Assembly: GCA_003999685.1 (NCBI GenBank)
Contig: CP021226.1
Span: 1-64,000 of the forward strand
Length of the DNA: 64,000 nt
Direction of reading: 5' to 3'
Origin: Taiwanofungus camphoratus
Taxonomy: Eukaryota; Basidiomycota; Agaricomycetes; Polyporales; Taiwanofungaceae
Shown here: in pieces, positions 42,111 through 54,700 of the stretch
Layout of the letters: every line of letters starts with the position of its first letter
Numbering within the stretch: position 1 is the first letter of the stretch
Notes under the pieces: model-generated
Database searches by the model: none
The model's input: only the letters and a program-made list of their open reading frames with translations
Told to the model about the DNA's origin: nothing
Position numbers and translations under genes: made by a program

Positions 42111-44346
42111 ATGATGCATAAGGCTACTCTCGTCGCTGCAGCCTTCTTTGCGCTGTTCCATTCCGCCGACGCTCTCTGGCCTCTGCCTCGCAGTCTTGAG
42201 GAAGGGACCACTGCCCTTCGTCTCTCGGGAGTGTTCCATATCGCCATCTCACCGGACATTCACAATCCTCCCCAGGACTTGTGGGATGCTATTGGTCGCA
42301 CGCAGCAGTATCTGTTCACCGACAATCTCGGTCGCCTCGTAGTTGGACGTGGTGCCAGCGATGTCAGCGCATTCGAGCAGGCTAGCTATCTGTCCGAGTT
42401 GACGCTGTCTCTCACACCGGGTTCGACGGTGCTTTCGATCACGGAAGAAGCTCAAAAGCCTCTCGAGCAGCGTGATGAGGCATACAACTTGACTGTTCCG
42501 TCTGATGGCTCTGCTGCGACGATAACGGCTACGTCGACGCTTGGACTGTTCAGAGGTTTGACGACATTTGGTCAGCTGTGGTACGAGTATGACGGGACGA
42601 TTTACGCTGTCAATACTCCCGTCACCATCGAGGACTATCCTGCCTACGTAAGTGACCGGCGTATCATTCAGTTCTTCTCCTTGGGGCTGACTGCCCTGGT
42701 ATCTAGCCCTACCGTGGATTGTTGCTTGACACTGCGCGAAACTAGTAAGTCCCCCGCGCCATTGTGCATGCCAAGTGCTCAAACGAGCCGCAGCTTCGAG
42801 GTGTCCGACATTTTGCGAACTCTCGATGCCATGAGCATGGTCAAGGTCAGTGGTACATGGCTTGGACCGTCTTGGCCTATACTGAGCGTCCCAAAGATCA
42901 ACCAGTTCCACTGGCATGTCGTTGACAGCCAAAGCTTCCCGCTCGAGGTGCCCGGATACACGGAGCTCGCAACCTACGGTGCTTACTCGTCGCAAATGGT
43001 CTACAGCACGAGCGATGTTGCGAACATCATCTCGTACGCTGGTGAAGTGAGCGATAATACATAGAGTATACAAAATATCTTGCTCATACATCAATGATAG
43101 CGTGGTATCGATGTCATGGTTGAGATCGATACGCCGGGACACACTGCGGTTATCTCTGAAGCTCATCCTGACTACGTTGCCTGCGCTCAAGCACGCCCCT
43201 GGGCCTCATACGCAAACGGTTCGTCCCATCTTCTTTTCATAATCGTCCGGTTACTCACGTGTCTTTACAGAGCCTCCTGCAGGCCAGTTGCGCTTCACCA
43301 ACGAGACGGTTGCAAAATGGACCGCCGGGCTCTTCTCAGAGGTCGCGAAGATGTTCCCCTCGTCAATCGTTAGCACGGGTGGTGATGAAATCAACATGAA
43401 CTGCTACAACACGGACGAGGAAACTCAACTCGACCTGAACAGTACGGGACGCACATTCGTCGAGGCGCTGAGTGACTTCACTACTGGAACACATAGCGCA
43501 TTGCTCGCGGCTGGCAAGACCCCCGCTGTCTGGGAAGGTGCGTGGCAGCCGCCAATTTGCTGTGACCCCCGCTAGACAAGGTAATGATTGTGATTCATGC
43601 TCCAGAGATGGTCCTCGACTTTAACGTGACGTTGTCAAACGAGACTCTCGTCTTGTAAGAATGCGCCCGTCTCGTCGCAGTGCTTTAAGGAATCCTAATA
43701 TTGTTTTGTTACAGGGTCTGGATTTCCTCTGAGGATGTCGCAGCTGTTGCCGAAAAGGGATTCAGGATCATTCACGCTGCTTCCAATTACTTCTACCTTG
43801 TCAGTTTCTATTCCCTCTAACGCCTTCCAAGCATTGAACCAAGTTCTACAGGATTGCGGTGGAGGTGGATGGGTTGGTGACTACCCGGCGGGGTTAGTAA
43901 AAATGATTTTGTCCCACTCCGCTTCCTATTCTAACCATTGATGCACGTGAAACAGTAACAGTTGGTGCGACCCCTTCAAGACTTGGCAGTACTCATACAC
44001 GTTTGATCCCCTCGCGAACCTCACCGCCGAGCAGGTCAAGCTGGTCATGGGCGGTACGTACCTTATTCCCTTCCCTTATACCCCGTCACTGATCGAACGT
44101 GTTCTCGAAGGTCAACATAACCTGTGGACTGAACAATCTGGCCCGTCGAACCTCGATCCTATTGTCTGGCCGCGTGCCGCCTCCTCTGCAGAGCTCTTCT
44201 GGAGCGGTGCTGGCGGCAATGGCACCGCTGCACTCCCGCGTCTGCACGATGTCTCGTTCCGGATGCAGCAGCGTGGCATCGACTCGATCCCGCTTCAGCC
44301 GCTCTGGTGTGCGCTGAGACCGGACGAGTGCGACCTCAACTGGTAA
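42111..44346 (+). CDS. GH20 beta-N-acetylhexosaminidase, copy 2
   Basis: A secreted chitinolytic enzyme, paralogue of the gene at 28,842-31,065 in opposite orientation. It starts MMHKATLVAAAFFALFHSADA, a cleavable signal, then LWPLPRSL. Exon 1 ends EDYPAY at a GTAAGT donor. Further exons give PYRGLLLDTARN (the predicted junction reads the same as copy 1), HWHVVDSQSFP, VEIDTPGHTA, the catalytic STGGDEIN, PAVWEG, VWISSEDVAAVAEKGF, NSWCDPFKTWQYSYTF and a final exon ending RPDECDLNW. All intron borders examined are GT-AG. The gene stands between the epsin and NOT2 genes, all on the plus strand. Confidence 0.92.
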
Positions 44347-44964
44347 AGGAGCGGGCGACACAAAATGGGTACCAAGGTCATTGAACGATCACTGGACTGC
44401 TCTTCTAGACGTTTTAGTACAATGAACTGGAGTAAACTCAGTATCGCTAAGTAGAGCAGCTAATTCGATAATATTTAATACACCTCAACGAACACGACTG
44501 GCGATGATTCGGGCCGTGGTTTGCTTAAAACAGTCCAGTTTGCGGTAGCTAAGAAGGCCTTGTGCAGACGGTTGGACTTGGAAGTATCAACGACCGTTGT
44601 AATGATCAACGTCGCCATGTCTAGAGCTGGACATTCTCAGTAATCAAGAAGCTGAACGAGGGACAACCTTCGACCTAGCTTTCGGGAGGTCAAACATGCA
44701 GTCAATTGTCGCACTTGAAAAGCCAACGACGAGACAAAAACTTATAAAATGAAGTTTTGAATATGCGACATGGGAATTTGACTTTCTTTCCTGATTGGGT
44801 TGTGATAAGAGGGGGATAAGGTGTGATAACTCCTAATTACGGTGTCGAAACGCTGTCGCTGTTATTTCGTCTCACTGTTCCGCCACCGAGCGACTTGCAT
44901 TCCATCTCTTCATTTCCTCAAGTCCATTTTCATCTTTCGCCTGCCTTGATCCATACAAAAAGCT
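44347..44964. other. Intergenic region
   Basis: This is the 3' flank of hexosaminidase copy 2 and the upstream region of the NOT2 gene on the same strand. I see no supported feature. Confidence 0.4.
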
Positions 44965-47045
44965 ATGAACCGTCCAGGTAACCGGTGGAACTCGCGCGAG
45001 CCTGTTCAGATGTTCACTTCGCGTCCAGGTCAAACCCCTCAAAGACCTCCAAGTCTTGGACCCAATCCTGCCCTCGGCGGTCCCTTTCGCGCACCATACC
45101 CTGGTTACGGAATTCCACCAAGAAATGTCATGCCGGGCTATGCAACTCTGCCAACCCACCGGACGGCGCAAAACATGGTGCCCCAGCCATCGCCAAATTT
45201 CCTCCAGCAACGAGGACAAAGTAATTTTCCCTTCGGCGCTGGCAGCCTTCAGCAGCAACAATCCCAACAGGCACAGACACAGCATACGCCGCAGACACCA
45301 TTATCACATACCCCGCATCAACAACCCCAACAAACGGGCGTAGGCCTTCCACCGCACTTGACACAAACCACAACGCCAAGTCTAGGAACGGCAGCATCGG
45401 TTTCATCAGCAAGCGAAGTAGGTCTTGATCCGAATGACTTCCCAGCATTAGGTTCGACACCGGCAAACAACTCCAACACGGCATCGAATGCAAACGCGAC
45501 CAGCTACGCAAGTCAGGCAGGGACTGGCGTGCAACTTGGTGTCGGTGGGAACAGCGCACAGGCAGCGAATGCTACTGGGGGTAACCAGCCTCGAGATTTC
45601 ACGCCAGACGATTTTCCCGCACTAGGCGGGACAACTCAGGCGTCTCAGCAGCAGCAGTCACAGCAGCATAGTGCGGACAGCCATCCACCAGGGCTGAACG
45701 GGTTCCAGCAGCACAATGATCAGCAACACCGACAGAACTTGTTGGGTTCACTAACGGGTGGGGGGCAGACACCGTCGTTGCAGGGTAACCAACAACAGCC
45801 GGGATTGTTGAACCTGGGCCAGGTACGAAACATACATCCAGGATTTCAATCGGACGCAGAGAAACAGCGAGTTCGTATCATACGCCATCGTGTAAAGTAG
45901 TTGGAACTGAACACGGCACACAGAATTACGCACTCAAACTCAATCAGAATAATCATGCCGCGGCAGCTGCGTGGAACTCCCCCAATGCAAACCCAAGCGC
46001 TCAACAAACAAACTCTTTTCCTTCGACGCTACCGAACGGCGCACACCAAAGTCACGGTCAGTCGTCGTCCCAGCAGCAGCAACAGCAGCCGCAGCAGTCG
46101 CAACACTTGAACGCTCCCCCAGGCGTACCACCACCGTCATTCTCGCAGCAGCAGCAGCAAGCGCACTCGGGAGCAGCATTGGCGGGCGTTCAGCAGACGC
46201 CATATGTAGGCAACGGGACAGTAGGAGGTGACACGGCACTCCACCCATCACAAGGGCCAGCGCACGCGACCAGCGCAATACCACAGACACCGGCACAGCA
46301 GGTATTAATGTCGCCGGCGGACCGGTGGGGCCTCCTTGGTCTTCTAGCGATGATCAAGAGCGCGGACCCGGACCAAAATCTTCTCTCTGTAGGCACCGAC
46401 TTGGGAACGATGGGTCTTGATATGCAGACGCAGGGGTAAGACATAGGTCATCTCTTAGCGCTCCGATCTCTGCTGATAGGCTCCAGGAGCTTATACTCGG
46501 CATTTATCACGCCATGGGCAGACTCGTCAGCCGCACACACTGTGGAGCCGGACTTCCACTTACCTGCGTGTTACAATGTACAGCCACCTCCTCCGGGCCC
46601 AAATAAGGCCGCCGCTTTCAGCGACGAGACGTTGTTCTTCATGTTCTATTCGTCTCCTCGAGATGCTCTCCAGGAAATAGCAGCGCAAGAACTGTACGTG
46701 CTCCCCTATCCTGGTATGACTTGTGGTCTCACGTCCGCGTGCTCCTATAGCTGGAATCGCAACTGGCGGTATCATAAAGAGTTGCGGCTATGGCTGACGA
46801 AAGAGACAGGGACACCGTCCTCGCAGAAGGTACCTGGTGGTGAACAGGGAACATACTCGTACTGGGACCCAGAGAACTGGGAAAAGGCGCGGAAGGAGAT
46901 GACCGTGCTCTATATGGACCTTGAGGAGAAGGCTCCTGTTTTCGCTACCAGCCAGCTCCCGCTGAGCACACCGCAGACACACCAGCAGACGCAGCCTGCA
47001 CAGAGGGCGGGCGCGTTCCAGGGAATGGGGATGGGTGCGATGTAA
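44965..47045 (+). CDS. NOT2: NOT2 subunit of the CCR4-NOT complex
   Basis: NOT2 links NOT1 to NOT3/5 in the CCR4-NOT deadenylase, acting in mRNA decay and transcription. The N-terminal ~400 residues are Gln/Pro/Asn-rich with two DFPALG repeats (DPNDFPALG, PDDFPALGG), typical of fungal NOT2. The conserved NOT2/3/5 box follows: DRWGLLGLLAMIKSADPDQN, LLSVGTDLGTMGLDM, then FFMFYSSPRDALQEIAAQEL, NRNWRYHKELRLWLTKE, and YSYWDPENWEKARKEMTVLY. Introns are seen at about 45,822-45,925, 46,438-46,485 and 46,700-46,750. It ends MGMGAM. Confidence 0.92.
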
Positions 47046-47821
47046 ATCATCGTCAGCTGTCGTGCGTCGATAGTCGGTTTGGGCTACATCGGGCCGAGGG
47101 TTCGCATTACGTTCGACTTGCATAAGACTGATGATTCGTGGACAGACCAAACAGTATGCAACGATACACCCGCGTGTATGCCTTCGACCTGTCCTTCATC
47201 ATTGCCATACTTCCTTCGTACTTCATCTTCATTTGGTGCTTCCGATTTTTCTTTATCGTCGAGCTATCGTACGCTTGTATCTCTAAGGTATACTGTTTAA
47301 ACTGTCTATTGCCTGTACATGCATACCACAGGTCTTTCAAATGGTGTTGACTCCTGTCCAGTCTAACACTTCGACAATCAACGTCAAGCGACGCTGTGGC
47401 GCGTCCGGAGTAGCCAGGATTGGTTCGTGTACGCCTTTCTCGAGCCAGCAATGTCCCGAATTCAACTATGAAATGGGCTGAATTTCGATATCGTGATTGA
47501 TGACCGCCCTGACACTATCTTGTACTATTGAGCTCCTCACATTATGGACCTCGATATCTCAGCCACTGGTATATTCTGCCTTCAACACCGGATTGCTCAC
47601 GAAATTATCTAGGCAACATTGTTGAGCAATCAATCGTGGGCCCGCGCCCGCTGTCGCCTGAGGATAACTGATATTACGATTGCCTCCGGGTTACAAGAGC
47701 GTATGGACCACTCCTTTGGAAGTTACGAGGTAAAATGCGAGCCCCAGGTTTCATCCTTGTATTTACAAGTACTTATACGCGATCGCACATCAAAAACACT
47801 GTTATCTACTTATGCTTTTGA
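47046..47821. other. Intergenic region between convergent genes
   Basis: This is 3' flank of the NOT2 gene (plus) and of the TRK gene (minus). No coding or repeat signal that I can support. Confidence 0.4.
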
Positions 47822-50800
47822 CTATACACCATCAGTTTCTCCAAGCTCTATCTCCGATATGTGATCAACATCACTAGCCATCAGTGGGTCCTTCCTTCCC
47901 TCACCCGCGAAACTCAGGGTTCTCGAGCGGGATCTCTCATTCTCTGCAACCATTTCTACCTGCTGTGGCTCCACTGGCACTAGAGACTGCTTATTATTGT
48001 CCTGTCCTTCCTTTCTGTCTTCCGAGCGTCGTCGAAACTCATGCGGCAGTAGCACCGCTCGGTCAAGTGCTACAGGCAGGCCACGATGCCGCCCACGAAT
48101 CATCACGGCTATGAGTATCAGCTTTGAAAGCGTATGTAATTTCCCGGATAGAGAGTAATTCGCCTTTCGGATGGTCAATGATAAACGAACTGCTAAAAGA
48201 AAATAAACGCTGCTTACTGTAGGAACACCGAGGGACAGTCCGACCGTTCCATACGCAGAAACAGCCTCAAATACTGGAGAAAATAGCATGGGAAGTCAGT
48301 CGCTGATAGGAGCTATGAACACGCACTTAGTGCGAAAATGTTGAACCATGCTGCATTTTGTGTATTCATGAGGGGTGCACGCTGACAGATAAACCAGTGA
48401 ATGTGTGAGTGCTGCACGAGTTGTGGAAATTCACACTGGCCGGCGGGCTTACTTCGACAATACAGAGCAGAAACAATGACAGAGCAAGCCACCACATGTC
48501 TATGAGAGAAACGTGATGACAGCTAAGTCGTTGACGGTGAAAAAAGTAAATTACCAAATGATAACTGTCTCCGCGCATGGCGCATGAGGTATCTCCCCCA
48601 GATCACTACACGAGACTCGCTTCCCATTCTCCATCGCGCCATAGTCTCTAACTCCTCGTCGTCATCTCTGATCTCTTCATAGACCCCGAGAGACTTCTCC
48701 TCATATACATTGGTCGAGCGCACGCTGTAGAAATTTGATGAGTCCAGTAACAACTGATGGCGGGCGGACAAGATGAAGGTACCTTAATGCGATAGGAAAT
48801 ATCGCAATGTACATCATGATGAGATAGAGCACTCTAGCGTACCGAAGTAGGCGCATCAAATGCTGTTCTGCTATGACAAGACAGAAGCCTCACTGCACAG
48901 CTGGGACCAGGGCAGACACAGGTATGGACTGATAACCGGCGCTCCGAACAGCAACGGCTGAGAGTACAGCATTAATAATCCTCGTCCCTATCGGAATTTC
49001 TTTTGTGGCGGGATTTCCAATATTCAATATAAGATCGAACATCCAGTCTATAAGACTTAAGGACGACAGCAGGTCAGATGCCATAGGAAAGAGAGTAGCG
49101 TCAATTTTATACTTCAATACCACTACAGAAGCGACAAGTATCCAGGTCTGATGAGCTGGAAATAGGTAGATGGTACAGCGGCGGGGATGATCGAGAAGGA
49201 AGTGTAGTGCCTCTTTCGTCCGAGAGCGATCAGGGAAAGCCTTCGTGAGAATCCAGCTGTGAAATGCCCGATGGTCTGAGATGAAGCACGCGCTTCACAA
49301 TTTAAGATAATCTCACATCATGAAGCGTAGGCTACGCCACGTAATAATATTATGCCAGGATCAAGACAAAATCATGATGAGTCGCTTACAAGATCGGCTA
49401 GCAAATTTGCATAAGAATGCATAAATAAGATAGCTAAAGGACCGCTTACAAGCGCAGTGTTTCCAGCCAGCACACAAATGACCAAGAAAATGATCATAGG
49501 GTATGCTGTGCGAAAGGGTACCATGTTCTGATCGACCAAAGACATGCCAGTATTAGCCCATGCTCCAACAACTTGGAAGGCAGAGAACCTGAAAATCAAC
49601 ATTCAAGCCACATGCGACTGCGCTCGTAGACGACATGCATACCAGATTGAATTGATGTTGCGATGTTGCTGAGGAGGTATAAAATTGTTTCGCCATCGAG
49701 GTAACGTCATGTAGGGAGCTGTCACTACAAACGAGATTGCAAGCAACCCAAAATAGTACTGCATCATCGTCAGCTGAATATTTAAAAAAATGGTGATTCG
49801 TAGTAGCATCATACCACTGGAATAATCCATAATAGGGCACTGAGAGCACCATATTCGACACCTCCAAGCTCTTCAATTTGCTCGGAAGTCAACCCATGGA
49901 AAGCCGAATTTCTATCCACAATGGCTCTGAAAGAGATATAGGGAACCTGCTTCGTATTGCCAACGGCTGTCTCCGGAGCTCCATCCGCGGCGCGAGGAAT
50001 AAGAGTCTCGGTTCGCGGCATAGTCATTGTACGCTGCAGATTTCGATGTAATTTAGGGAAGACCCTACGCGCCACTCGCGAGATGAGGGTCTGAGGATCT
50101 GGGAAGCCGCCAAAATAGCCGTTTTCTATGGGTCCAGGCGACGGTGATCGCCGCGCGCTGGAGGTTCTGGTAGCGACCCGCGCAAGGTGGGAGACGCCCG
50201 TGGTATGGGGTACCCGAGAGCCAGAGGTATAGACATCATCCTGCAAGACAGTCGGGGCTTGCATTCCCATGGGGTCAATCAAATGCGGCGCTACATCCAC
50301 CCTGCGGATCATGTCTGGTTGAATCCTACCAGAGACATCACGTTTGGCTGGACTAGGCTGGGTTCTGACACTAGAAGTGAGAGGTGTTTGATGCCTTCCA
50401 CTCAAAAGTGATTTCCTGAAAGCTCGCATGGATGTTGCAGTATTTCTGCTCAGTATGGTATCATGACGGATTGACCTCCTTTCTTGCTCAGCTGAGACAA
50501 TGTGTTCCAGATGATGGAGGAAATATAATCTGAACTGTCGCAATTCTCATAAGTTGTAGACAGGTTGAAGGAGCGATCTCACCTTCGAACATAGACAACG
50601 ATCCATGCCACGAATGTCTCAAGCACACTATCTCAGACCGGAGAAAATGACAAAAGTCTTTAAAGCTCACCTGGTTGCCCACCAGTTCGAGGAAAACGAT
50701 GATCACTTGCTGCCATGCAGTCAGAGAGCTCAAGTCGATAGTTGTCAGCCCCGTTCCTGTGACAGCGCTAACGCAAACATATAATGCGTCGACGAATTTG

Positions 50801-51012
50801 ATTTTGAATTTCCCGTTGGAGGCCCAAAAGATCAAGGCAAATAATAATGGGATCAAAATGCTGCAGCCTATATAAGATATTAGGAAGAACAGAAGGGATA
50901 TCAATCTCACAATAGCAATACATGTATGCGATAGAAGTTCAAGTGCGATTTGACGCATGCCAACATGGATAGTGTTGCGGTTATAGCACAGGTGGCCAGC
51001 AGTTTTATTCAT
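47822..51012 (-). CDS. TRK-type potassium transporter
   Basis: A plasma-membrane K+ uptake protein of the TrkH/Trk/HKT superfamily. Many short exons. Each of the four membrane-pore-membrane repeats keeps its filter: SAVTGTGLTTIDLSSL near 50,760, GAWANTGMSLVDQNMVPF near 49,540, AVAVRSAGYQSIPVS near 48,940, and AYGTVGLSLGVP near 48,240. Between the first and second lies a ~200-residue basic, Ser/Thr-rich cytoplasmic loop (49,900-50,540), as in yeast Trk1. A second cytoplasmic loop (48,570-48,760) and an acidic tail ending GETDGV follow. The start ATG at 51,012 gives MNKTAGHLCYNRN. Same strand as the downstream-lying WDR7 gene. Confidence 0.9.
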
Positions 51013-51764
51013 GCCCCGTTGCGAAGAATGGACATGTGTCGGCTGGATCGTAGAGCAGAATGAGGGTTCGTGAGTAATATTTCAACAATGAGGCAAGCTC
51101 CAGAACAAATAGACGAGTCTTGACTTATGGCCGTGGACACTAGACGGGATGGCTGCTAATGGCATTATAGCCTGAGTGAGATCTGCCAGGGTGCGCTCAA
51201 TCCGAAAGGCGCGCAAGCGTGTGAGCCTTAGCGGTATTTTTCCAACATACAGTACTCTGCTTCAGTTTGAACCTTCGCAGGGATGGACCGACCGTTAAAT
51301 CCCCCTCGTCAGCCTAGAGCAGACCACTTAGCTACACATGTGGCCGGAACTCGACTTCAAGGGAGCCTACACCTGCTTTTTTTCAAGTGCACTGGCAACT
51401 TTCCTCCTTCCGGAAGTACTATGACCGTACTTTCATTATATTCTTCGTGATTGTGTTTCATGCAGGCGACTGTTATCGGTGCTAGATCTGCGTCCCGCCG
51501 TATGCAGTATCGTATTCATTCATGTCACCCTTACAACCATATACGGAGCATCATTTACGGATCGTCAGCATGATGACCCGATAATGGCAATATCTAATCC
51601 TAGAACAAGCAATCCAAACATTTTTATGTCGCTGTCGTGTTCCCAAGGAGGACGTATCTACGTGCTGAAGGTGAAAATACTATCCCGAATCCTGAGTTTT
51701 ACGCTGCGTTCCGCAGTCCACTCGAATCGAACGTGATCGAGTGTGGATGCAAGCGTCATAAATG
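51013..51764. other. Intergenic region
   Basis: It covers the upstream region of the TRK gene and the 3' flank of the WDR7-like gene, both on the minus strand. A short plus-strand frame (51,479-51,736) shows no domain. Confidence 0.4.
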
Positions 51765-54700
51765 CTAGAGACTCTCAGCATATGTAGTCATCGGAGCAAC
51801 ATGTGCAGGCTCACCTTCTTCTCCCACATTGAAGCTGAGCCTCCTAAAAGGTTCCGAACCTCCATGTCCTTGTCGGGGCGGTGCTCCAGGGTTGAAAAAG
51901 CTTGTGAAGCTGGAACCAACTTTCCATACAAGCGCAACAGACTCTTCGAGTGAAACGGTCACCAAGCGACGTCCATCAGGGGAGAAGCTGCAAGCCGTTG
52001 TCCTCTTCTTATGCCCTTCGAGCACGTACAATCTTGTAGCTGTTTTCAGATCATACATGACGACGGCACCTTCGCTTGTTCCCACCGCGAGACGTTGCGT
52101 TGTCATATGAAAGTCGACAGTAGGGAAACTAGCAGAGAGATGAGAGATCATGGATGTAGGAAGAGAGTTGACCGTAAAGCTTACGTTCGAACGACGTGTC
52201 CGAGAATTTCTGTTGCAGAATCCAAGACAGCCTCCCTGCTGGCTGTTGAATTGGGATCTAGCGACTTCACTACCGCCTCCAATAGGCGCGGCAAGTTGCT
52301 ATACAGTGCAAGTGGGTTCTGCGGGCGAATATCAGAAAGAGTTTGGAGTTGCAAAAGTGTAATCACTTTTCGAATCAAAAATATCACTAGTTGCATTACA
52401 GACTTGCGATGCTGCACCGTCTGCGGATGAAGAATATCGATAGTTAGAGTAGTCATGAACAGTGGCGTGTTGCTTGACACGATTTGCAACACCGCCGTAC
52501 GCGCTTGGGCTGCAGTGTTGTGCGGTGAAATTGTCTCTTTCCGCGATGTCGTGGCCAGCGTAAATAAAGCGCGGAGCATTTCCACCGCGTCGACATACTG
52601 CTGCCAGACCGGAAACCCATGAGAACACAAGTCGATTGCTAGTGATCTGAAAGGTGAGATTTCATCATGTAAATATAATGCAACCGATTTTGATATATCA
52701 GTGAGGATACTGCAGTACCAGTCTTGTTAAATGCGTGTCTCTGGAAATTGTACTAGTAATCCTACCTGGGAGCCAACAAGGTATATTTCTCTACAGCAGT
52801 AAAACCGCATATAAATAGGGCCGTGGCATTGCGTAGGGCGCTCTTCTCTCCACGTGTTCGTAAAATAGGCACTGGTGGGAACTTGTTTAGAATAGAGTAG
52901 AAGTGACCATGAGCCAAATTCCTTACGAAAATGTTTCCAGTATGCGATCAACTGTGGAACTTCCTCGTCGGGAAGTCGCATGACCTCAGCGTCAAATAAC
53001 ACCCGAGAGGCATGTCGAACTTCAACCACTGCGGGAAGACATGAGTCCAACTATCAATTTGAATACCAAGCTATCATAATACCAGTGGACAGGAGCCAGT
53101 GCCTTGCCAGGACCGGGAGACTGGGCGGCTGATACGAAGGACCGACTATTCCAGGTAACGAGGCTGCATAGAACATCATCACTGTGTTTGCGTCCTGCAT
53201 CAGATCTACAAATGCTGATCAGAAGCTAATTACTTTAGCAAAACACTGTTTGATACCTTCATAGTGTGTCAATATCTGCATTATAGCAAGGAGCGCCAAC
53301 GCGTGTAGTGCTGAAATTTTCGGAGATATGTTCCACATGCAACGCGGAGCATGTTCAGGATAGAGGGCGTAAGACCCATTGCTAGGACACAGAATCTGTA
53401 ACTCAAGGAACTCCGCCAAGACCACATGCTTGCTGACCTCGTCATACCTGCGAACACGCGAGTTGTTTCCACACCGAGTTTTTCACGGCATATCTCGTCG
53501 ATTCCGTGATTAAGACCCAGGGGCAACAGAACTGATAGAATAGAGCGGACATGTGCAAGCTCAAAGGCATGAGAGGTCGAGATTTTTGATCCAGTAACTG
53601 GATGAGTGGCTGTACTTTGTCGAAGCAGTGCCTCCACATCCAGAATAAGCGTTGATGCTGTAACAAAAAAAAACTGAATTCGCCTCTTCAAAAAGTGAAC
53701 GCATTTACAGACCAGAATCAATCGCAGAGGTGTGAGTCAGTGTGGAAAGGATCCCTCTTGTCGTTGGCAGGTCACATTCAACGGGCCTGTTATAGTGTCG
53801 TTTCATGAATCTACTGTTTGAGTCTAAAACCAGCATACCATTCGGTCCATTCGCCTTGATCCAACATTTCATCGGCCTTATCTACGCTCATCGATCTCCA
53901 GAATTCAAGGGTCTTTGTATCCCAAAGTCGTGCTTTGCTATCGGTGTATGTAAGCAACAGATTATCTGCGCCCATGCAAACTCGCTTCAGGGGAGCCGTA
54001 GAAGCGGGGATAAGATACACACTTATACGAGTGCTAAGCTGCGCGTCAAAAACAAGACTTGAGACACGCACAATTGAAAGCCATCTACTGCAATGACTGC
54101 AATGGTTCCATCCTGAGAGATACAGAGGACACAGTCCCGCAAGCGACCAACTTTTTCGTCCGATAGATATATCACTTGCGCGAGTGGGGCAATGAATACG
54201 GTCCATCGGGCAAACAGCCTTAACGAGCTGCAAAGAGACAGTCCAGTGATGTCTCGAATACGAAGAACATGAGGACGAACTCAAGGGCCCAAATTGCGAT
54301 TGACCCATCATCCACCCCGCCTACAATATAGCTTTCTTTAGTTCTTTCGTGAACTATCACGTGCAGGCCAACTATGGGACCCGCGAGAGGAATGTCAGAC
54401 GTTTCTTTAATGGGAAAATTGCCAGGCTTGTGAACCATCTGTGGAAAAGAAGAACGACGAAGACTGCCATCGCCTATGGGAGACCGAAGCTATGAGTGTG
54501 TAAGTGCTTTTAACGAGGATGAGGACATACTATATCCTAAAATGATGCGATCTAAATCAATGGGGAGCATAGACGTTGTACGAGGAACTGTGTCAAAAGG
54601 CTCTTCACTTGACTTCCATAGGGTACGCTGCCTCGGATACTCCCCCGCTGTATCGAAGGAGATACATTGAATCCTTCGTTTATTCCCTTTGGTGCCTGTA

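Noticed and set aside
42249-43190. 313-codon open frame on the minus strand over hexosaminidase copy 2
   Set aside because: It is antisense to conserved GH20 exons and introns; the same shadow appears in copy 1. No domain.
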